In this document: one piece after another, positions 59,419-64,000 of the stretch
Layout of the letters: every line of letters starts with the position of its first letter
How positions within the stretch are numbered: the stretch's first letter is position 1
NCBI RefSeq assembly: GCF_040649515.1
Contig: NZ_JBEZFP010000024.1
Location: 1-64,000, forward strand
Length of the DNA stretch: 64,000 nt
Reading direction: 5' to 3'
From: Yinghuangia elevatio
GTDB taxonomy: Bacteria; Actinomycetota; Actinomycetes; Streptomycetales; Streptomycetaceae
Notes under the pieces: generated by a model
The model's database searches: none
Seen by the model: the letters and a program-made list of their open reading frames with translations, nothing else
What the model was told of the DNA's origin: nothing
Translations under genes and position numbers: made by a program

Positions 59419-59907
59419 TTGGCTGACTCCTCTTTCGACATCGTGTCCAAGGTCGACCGCCAGGAGGTCGACAACGCGCTCAACCAGGCCGCGAAGGAGA
59501 TCTCGCAGCGGTTCGACTTCAAGAACGTCGGGGCGCACATCGGCTGGTCGGGTGAGCAGATCGAGATGCGCGCCAACACCGAGGAGCGCGTCAACGCGAT
59601 CCTCGACGTGTTCCAGTCGAAGCTGATCAAGCGGGGGATCTCGCTGAAGGCGTTCGAGGCGGGCGAGCCGAAGCTCTCCGGCAAGGAGTACAAGATCTCC
59701 GGGGGGATGCAGGAAGGCATCTCCCAGGAGAACGCGAAGAAGGTGTCCAAGATCATCCGGGACGAGGGGCCGAAGAGCATCAAGGCCCAGATTCAGGGTG
59801 ACGAGCTCCGGGTCAGCTCGAAGAGCCGGGACGACCTGCAAGAGGTCATCGCGCTGCTCAAGGGCAAGGACCTGGACTTCGCGGTGCAGTTTGTGAACTA
59901 CCGGTAG
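59419..59907 (+). CDS. yajQ: YajQ-family nucleotide-binding protein
   Basis: A 162-residue DUF520 protein. The N-terminus MADSSFDIVSKVDRQEVDNA, KEISQRFDFKNV, and the segment RGISLKAFEAGEPKLSGKEY are family signatures. YajQ binds cyclic di-GMP or GTP in some bacteria and works with transcription factors. The start is TTG 59419, which is where homologues begin; there is no clear ribosome-binding site. It lies next to tRNA-Tyr and is followed by a hairpin. Confidence 0.93.
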   Translation: MADSSFDIVSKVDRQEVDNALNQAAKEISQRFDFKNVGAHIGWSGEQIEMRANTEERVNAILDVFQSKLIKRGISLKAFEAGEPKLSGKEYKISGGMQEGISQENAKKVSKIIRDEGPKSIKAQIQGDELRVSSKSRDDLQEVIALLKGKDLDFAVQFVNYR

Positions 59908-60007
59908 GACCGGTGGGTACGTGTGAGCACGTGTGAGCACGCCACGGTGGTGAAGGTGGTTGTGCGAGCGCGGTAGCAGTAGTGGTTGGTGGTGGTTTGG
60001 TCTTGCG

Positions 60008-60039
60008 GCGGGGCTCCGGGCGGTGGTCCGGGGCCCCGC
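60008..60039. terminator. hairpin between convergent yajQ and glycosyltransferase genes
   Basis: Arms 60008-60019 and 60028-60039 pair over 12 bases, one of them a T-G pair, with an 8-base loop. It serves both converging genes. Confidence 0.75.
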
Positions 60040-60073
60040 GGCATGTTCGGGGTCGGCGCGGTACGGGGCCGGG

Positions 60074-61063
60074 TCAGGGGTGCGGGGTGGCCGGCTCTCG
60101 GGTGGGCAAGGGGTCGCGGAGGTCTTCGCCGGAGAGGACGGCGGCGGTGCGGGCGGGGACGAGGGCTTCGTCCAGGCGTCCGGTGAAGCCGTCGTAGAGG
60201 ACCCGCAGCGCGCCCTCGTAGGCGAAGGGGACCAGGCGCTGGCCGGTGGCGAGCAGGGTCTGGGCGATCTGGAAGGTCTCCAGGAAGAGGGCGCGGAAGC
60301 GGGCCACCCGGCTGCCCGGGGTGACGGGCCAGCGGGCGATGACGGTGCGGTACGCGTCCTCGTACCGGCCGAGCTCGTCGAGGTGCGCGCAGGTGCGCCC
60401 GGTCACCGCGACGTCGCCCGTCGCGCGGTGGAAGACGACGCCGGGCTGCGGGCAGCGCTCGAAGCACCAGCCGCGGTCGTGGATCAGCCGCAGCCACAGC
60501 GACCAGTCGACCAGCACCGGGAGTTCCGGGTCGAAGCGGAACCACGAGGCCGGGCCGTGCACAGCAGGGTTGCGGCACACCACGGCCGAGGTGGGGATGA
60601 AGTTGGCGACGGCGAGGATGCCCGGGTCGTACGCGAAGTCGTACCGGTACGGCGACACCTCCGGCATCTCCCCCGGCACGCACCGGGCGTCGGTGAGCAC
60701 GCAGTCCGCGTACATCACGTCGGCACCGGACGCCTCCAGCGCGGCCAGGGCGCGGGCGAGGTGCCCCGGCAGGTAGAGGTCGTCGTCGTCGAGGAAGGCC
60801 ACGAAGCGGCCCGAGGCGACCTCCAGGCCGGCGTTGCGGGCGGCCGCCTGGCCGCGCGGGCGGGGGTGCGAGATGAGGCGTACGGTCACCCCTGGCACGC
60901 CGAGCGGCAGCGCGCTCGCGATGTCCCCGCCGCCGTCGTTGACGACGACGATCTCGATGCCGTCGACCCCGTCGCCGTGCTGCAGCGCGATGCTGCGCAG
61001 CGCGTCGGCGAGGGAGCCCGGACGGTCTCGGGTGGGGACGATGACGCTCACCGTTGCCGGCAC
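60074..61063 (-). CDS. family-2 glycosyltransferase
   Basis: A 329-residue GT-A fold enzyme. SVIVPTRDRPGSLADALRSI starts the nucleotide-sugar domain, VVVNDGGGD and FLDDDDLYLPGHLARAL (DxD-like) follow. The C-terminal half has conserved Trp-rich residues. It transfers a sugar to a surface glycan or similar acceptor, probably at the cytoplasmic face; there is no transmembrane segment. GTG 61063 is chosen since GGAGG lies 6 bases upstream. No other glycan genes lie nearby. Confidence 0.86.
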   Translation of the reverse strand: MPATVSVIVPTRDRPGSLADALRSIALQHGDGVDGIEIVVVNDGGGDIASALPLGVPGVTVRLISHPRPRGQAAARNAGLEVASGRFVAFLDDDDLYLPGHLARALAALEASGADVMYADCVLTDARCVPGEMPEVSPYRYDFAYDPGILAVANFIPTSAVVCRNPAVHGPASWFRFDPELPVLVDWSLWLRLIHDRGWCFERCPQPGVVFHRATGDVAVTGRTCAHLDELGRYEDAYRTVIARWPVTPGSRVARFRALFLETFQIAQTLLATGQRLVPFAYEGALRVLYDGFTGRLDEALVPARTAAVLSGEDLRDPLPTREPATPHP

Positions 61064-61337
61064 GGCACACCTCCGCGGAGTCGGCTTCCCCGTGGCTGGG
61101 CGGCCCCGTCGGCCGCGGTAGCGCTCGTGTCCCGGTCCGGCGGCCCGGTCGCCGGGCGCGCTTCGGCGCTTCGGCGCATCGGGTCGTCGGGCCGCGCAAG
61201 AGCGGGTTGTGCCGAATATCGGCACGTTGGCGGTACGGATTCAGCCCGGGCCCTCGGGTTCACTCGGAAGACACGCGTACTGCACTCCCAGGGGTTACCG
61301 CGGAAGTGGCGTGGGGCGGGCGGCGCGGTCGCCGCGG

Positions 61338-61778
61338 TCACGCGTACGGCGTCGGGCGCGGCGACCCGGTGGCGCTCCAGCTGTAGAAGCTCCGGTCGTC
61401 GGTCGAGACGATGTCGCGGCCGAGCGGCGTGAGCGAGACGGGGATCAGCTTGAAGCTCGCGATGCCGAGCGGGATGCCGATGATCGTGACGCACATGAGC
61501 AGCCCGAACACGAGGTGCCCGAGGGCGAGCCACCAGCCGAACAGCACGATCCACACGATGTTGCCGAGCATCGAGCCGATGCCGGCGGACGGCTTCCACA
61601 CGATGGTCCGGCCGAAGGGCCAGAGCGTGTACGCCGCCATCCGGAACGCCGCGATGCCGAACGGGATGGTGATGACCAGGAAGAACAGCAGGAAGCAGGC
61701 GATGCCGGCGACGGCGTAGCCGATCGCCATCCACAGCCCGCACAGCACGAGCCAGATGATGTTGAGCACGGTCTTCAT
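61338..61778 (-). CDS. YccF-domain membrane protein
   Basis: A 146-residue protein with two YccF repeats, each having two hydrophobic helices (GLWMAIGYAVAGIACFLLFF and GWWLALGHLVFGLLMCVTII) and the motifs ITIPFGIAAFRMA and IGIPLGIASFKLIP. The YccF family is an inner-membrane protein of unknown function. ATG 61778 is chosen, with GGGGGA about 10 bases upstream. Confidence 0.84.
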   Translation of the reverse strand: MKTVLNIIWLVLCGLWMAIGYAVAGIACFLLFFLVITIPFGIAAFRMAAYTLWPFGRTIVWKPSAGIGSMLGNIVWIVLFGWWLALGHLVFGLLMCVTIIGIPLGIASFKLIPVSLTPLGRDIVSTDDRSFYSWSATGSPRPTPYA

Positions 61779-61884
61779 GCGGCAACAATCCCCCAAATGC
61801 TGAGGAACTACCCTGCTTGGCGGCGTTTGCCGTGGAACTGTCGCACGGGCGTTCCGCGGGACGGCACGGGCCGGGCCCGCGGGG

Positions 61885-62739
61885 TCAGCGGCCGGCCATG
61901 GCTTCGAGGCGGCGGATGCGCTCGGCCATCGGGGGGTGCGTCGAGAACATCTTCGACATGCCCTGCCCGGGGCGGAACGGGTTGGCGATCATCAGCGAGC
62001 TGGTCGCCTCGAGACGCGGCTCGGCGGGCAGCGGCTTCTGCTGCGTGCCCATCTCCAGCTTGCGCAGCGCGCTGGCGAGCGCGAGCGGGTCGCCGGTCAG
62101 CTGCGCGCCCGAGGCGTCCGCCTGGTACTCGCGGCTGCGGCTGATGGCGAGTTGGATCAGCGAGGCCGCGACCGGGCCGAGGATCATCATGAACAGCATG
62201 CCGAACAGGCCCGGACCGTCGTCGTCGTTGCGACCGATCGGGATCAGCCACGCGAAGTTGGCCAGGAACATGATCACGCTGGCCAGTGCGCCCGCGACCG
62301 ACGAGATCAGGATGTCGCGGTTGTAGACGTGTGCGAGCTCGTGTCCGAGTACGCCGCGCAGCTCCCGCTCGTCGAGGATGCGCAGGATCCCCGTGGTGCA
62401 GCAGACCGCCGCGTTGCGTGGGTTGCGGCCGGTGGCGAAAGCATTCGGCGCCTCGGTGGGCGAGATGTAGAGCCGCGGCATCGGCTGCCGTGCGGCCGTC
62501 GAGAGCTCCCGCACGATGCGGTACAGCTCGGGGTTCTCCGCCTCGCTGACCGGCCGGGCACGCATCGAGCGCAGGGCGATCTTGTCGCTGTTGAAGTACG
62601 CGTACCCGTTGGTCAGCAGCGCCACCACCAGGCCGATGATGAGGCCGGTCCTGCCGAAGAAGCTGCCGATGAGCAGGATGAGCGCGGACATGCCGCCGAG
62701 CAGGACGGCGGTCTTCAGTCCGTTGTGCTGGCGGTGCAC
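61885..62739 (-). CDS. htpX: HtpX-like zinc metalloprotease (family M48)
   Basis: A 284-residue membrane protease. HELAH (133-137) is the zinc-binding HExxH, preceded by two helices (TAVLLGGMSALILLIGSFFG and TGLIIGLVVALLTNGYAYF), and SREYQADASGAQLTG holds the third zinc ligand. HtpX degrades damaged membrane proteins. GTG 62739 is preferred because AGAGGA lies 6 bases upstream; the frame is open to ATG 62808. Confidence 0.93.
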   Translation of the reverse strand: MHRQHNGLKTAVLLGGMSALILLIGSFFGRTGLIIGLVVALLTNGYAYFNSDKIALRSMRARPVSEAENPELYRIVRELSTAARQPMPRLYISPTEAPNAFATGRNPRNAAVCCTTGILRILDERELRGVLGHELAHVYNRDILISSVAGALASVIMFLANFAWLIPIGRNDDDGPGLFGMLFMMILGPVAASLIQLAISRSREYQADASGAQLTGDPLALASALRKLEMGTQQKPLPAEPRLEATSSLMIANPFRPGQGMSKMFSTHPPMAERIRRLEAMAGR

Positions 62740-62862
62740 GGCAGGTCCTCTCGGTACGAGGGGAAGCGGGGGCGGTTTGTCCCGGATCAACGAAGGAACA
62801 AATCGCATGGTTCCCCCACAGAGCCGACGTCACGCCTCTCCGTACGGGATCCGGCCGGGACG

Positions 62863-64000
62863 TCAGCCCAGCAGCCCCGGCACCGTCAGCACCCGCAGCA
62901 CGATCTGCGGAGCGACCGACAGTGCCACCCCCAGCCCGAACGCGAGTGCGACTGCCAGTGCGAACGGTGCCGGAACGCGCAACGAGCCGGACTCCCCCAG
63001 GGTTCCCGTCGCCCCCGGCAGCGCGCCCGGCAGCGCCCCGGGCGGCGTCCCGGGCAGCGGCGGCGCGAACAGCAGCGCCGTCCACACCAGGTAGTAGTAC
63101 AGGCCGATCACGACGTTGACCGCCATCACGACGGCAAGCCAGCCCGCGCCCCCCGCGACCACCGCCTGAAAGACCGTCACCTTGGCGAACAGCCCCATCA
63201 GCCCCGGGGGCAGACCGGCCAGGCACAGCAGGAAGAACGCCATCGCGAACGCCAGCGCCGGCCGGGCCCGCAGCAGCGCCCGGTAGTCCGACACCAGCCC
63301 CGTCGGCCGGTCCCGGCCGACCGCGGTCACCACGGCGAACGCCCCGAGGTTCATGACGGCGTACACCGCGAGGTACGCCACCGACGCCGGCAGCCGCTCC
63401 GCGAGGTCCGCCCCGTCCCCGGCCGCCGTACCGAACGGCACCAGCACGTAGCCCGACTGCGCGATCGACGACCAGGCCAGCAGCCGTACCGCGTCACCGG
63501 AGCCGGTCGCGACGCGCACCGCCACCACGTTGCCGACGGTCATGGTCAGCGCCGCCAGCACCGCCAGCGCCGGGCCCCACACGTGTGCGTACGGCCGCAG
63601 CGCGATCCCCGCCACCAGCAGCAGCCCCGCGAACCCGGCCGTCTTCGACACGACCGACAGGAACGCGGCCACCGGCACCGGCGCGCCGCGGTACGTGTCC
63701 GGCACCCAGAAGTGGAACGGCACCGCCGCCACCTTGAACGCGAACCCGGCCAGCGTCAGCGCCGCGCCCGTCGCCGCGACCGTCTTCACCCGCGGGTCCA
63801 ACGCCTCCAGGCCCGCCGCGACGCGGTCCAGGTGCACCGCGCCGGTGGCGCCGTAGAGCAGGCTGATCCCGAACAGCAAAACCGCGGTCGAGGCGACCGA
63901 CAGCAGGAAGTACTTGAGCGCGGCCTCCCTGCCGCGCCCGTCCCGCCGCAGCCCGACCATCGCGAACGCCGGCAGCGACATGGTCTCCAGCGCCACCACC
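62863..64000 (-). CDS. nuoN: NADH-quinone oxidoreductase subunit N, C-terminal part (truncated at window edge)
   Basis: About 379 residues of a proton-pumping complex I membrane subunit. The segments VALETMSLPAFAMVGLRRDG, AAVPFHFWVPDTYRGAPVPV, LLAWSSIAQSGYVLVPFG and FLLCLAGLPPGLMGLFAKVT are typical of NuoN, with conserved Lys/Glu-bearing helices. The N-terminal part lies beyond position 64000. Its position beyond htpX matches Streptomyces, where nuoA-N is nearby. The C-terminal stretch contains a Pro/Gly/Ala-rich insertion (GTPPGALPGALPGATGT). Confidence 0.93.
   Translation of the reverse strand, partial: VVALETMSLPAFAMVGLRRDGRGREAALKYFLLSVASTAVLLFGISLLYGATGAVHLDRVAAGLEALDPRVKTVAATGAALTLAGFAFKVAAVPFHFWVPDTYRGAPVPVAAFLSVVSKTAGFAGLLLVAGIALRPYAHVWGPALAVLAALTMTVGNVVAVRVATGSGDAVRLLAWSSIAQSGYVLVPFGTAAGDGADLAERLPASVAYLAVYAVMNLGAFAVVTAVGRDRPTGLVSDYRALLRARPALAFAMAFFLLCLAGLPPGLMGLFAKVTVFQAVVAGGAGWLAVVMAVNVVIGLYYYLVWTALLFAPPLPGTPPGALPGALPGATGTLGESGSLRVPAPFALAVALAFGLGVALSVAPQIVLRVLTVPGLLG

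Overview
The window is very G+C-rich DNA with GTG and TTG starts, tight ATGA/GTGA stop-start overlaps, a conservon (cvn) operon and a Streptomyces-type order of core genes (nuoN, htpX, yajQ, tRNA-Tyr ... tRNA-Thr, tRNA-Met, rpmG, hadA-hadB-like, murB, add). This points to a Streptomycetaceae-type actinomycete chromosome. I cannot assign the genus. The two ends are conserved core; the middle, about 8.5 to 59 kb, is more accessory.

Layout. 0-8.5 kb: adenosine deaminase, a PAS-GAF-SpoIIE phosphatase, a DHA2 drug exporter with its TetR regulator and clear operators, then on the minus strand rpmG, two hotdog-fold dehydratase subunits and murB, with tRNA-Met and tRNA-Thr upstream. 8.5-22.1 kb: one long minus-strand operon with overlapping or closely spaced genes that matches the Escherichia coli yehI-L-M-P-Q locus in content and order: a DUF4132 protein, a 1724-residue uncharacterised protein, a MoxR-type AAA ATPase, a DUF5682 protein fused to a VWA domain, and a SWIM zinc-finger protein. 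It is preceded by a helically phased 10-bp repeat. Two of its genes carry the same 108-bp in-frame element. This is the best candidate for an undescribed system.

22.4-29.1 kb: a small membrane protein, a secreted proline-periodic protein, a small S24/S26-like protein, an AlkZ-like (HTH_42) protein overlapping proline iminopeptidase, arylamine N-acetyltransferase, an AraC regulator, a 56-residue protein and acylphosphatase. 29.2-40.8 kb: an ABC/FtsX exporter, epoxide hydrolase, a PucR regulator, a second DHA2/TetR pair with palindromic operators, a redoxin-like lipoprotein lacking its first active cysteine, a GtrA protein and a WYL regulator. 40.2-46.2 kb: a MarR/GbsR-type regulator divergent from an ABC exporter, a membrane-anchored HTH protein with a pentapeptide-repeat linker, and a DUF4232 lipoprotein. 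46.3-53.5 kb: cvnABCD without a P450, an AraC regulator, a flavin monooxygenase and an HxlR regulator. 53.6-59.0 kb: an ABC/FtsX exporter divergent from a NarL-family two-component pair. 59.1-64 kb: tRNA-Tyr, yajQ, a family-2 glycosyltransferase, YccF, HtpX and the 3' part of nuoN.

How it works together. Four export modules each sit beside a dedicated regulator, and several have visible operators. The conservon and the Yeh-like operon look like multi-protein signalling or NTP-driven assemblies. Many proteins contain tandem repeats whose unit is a multiple of three bases, in linkers or extracellular segments. No insertion sequence, CRISPR array or integrase was found.
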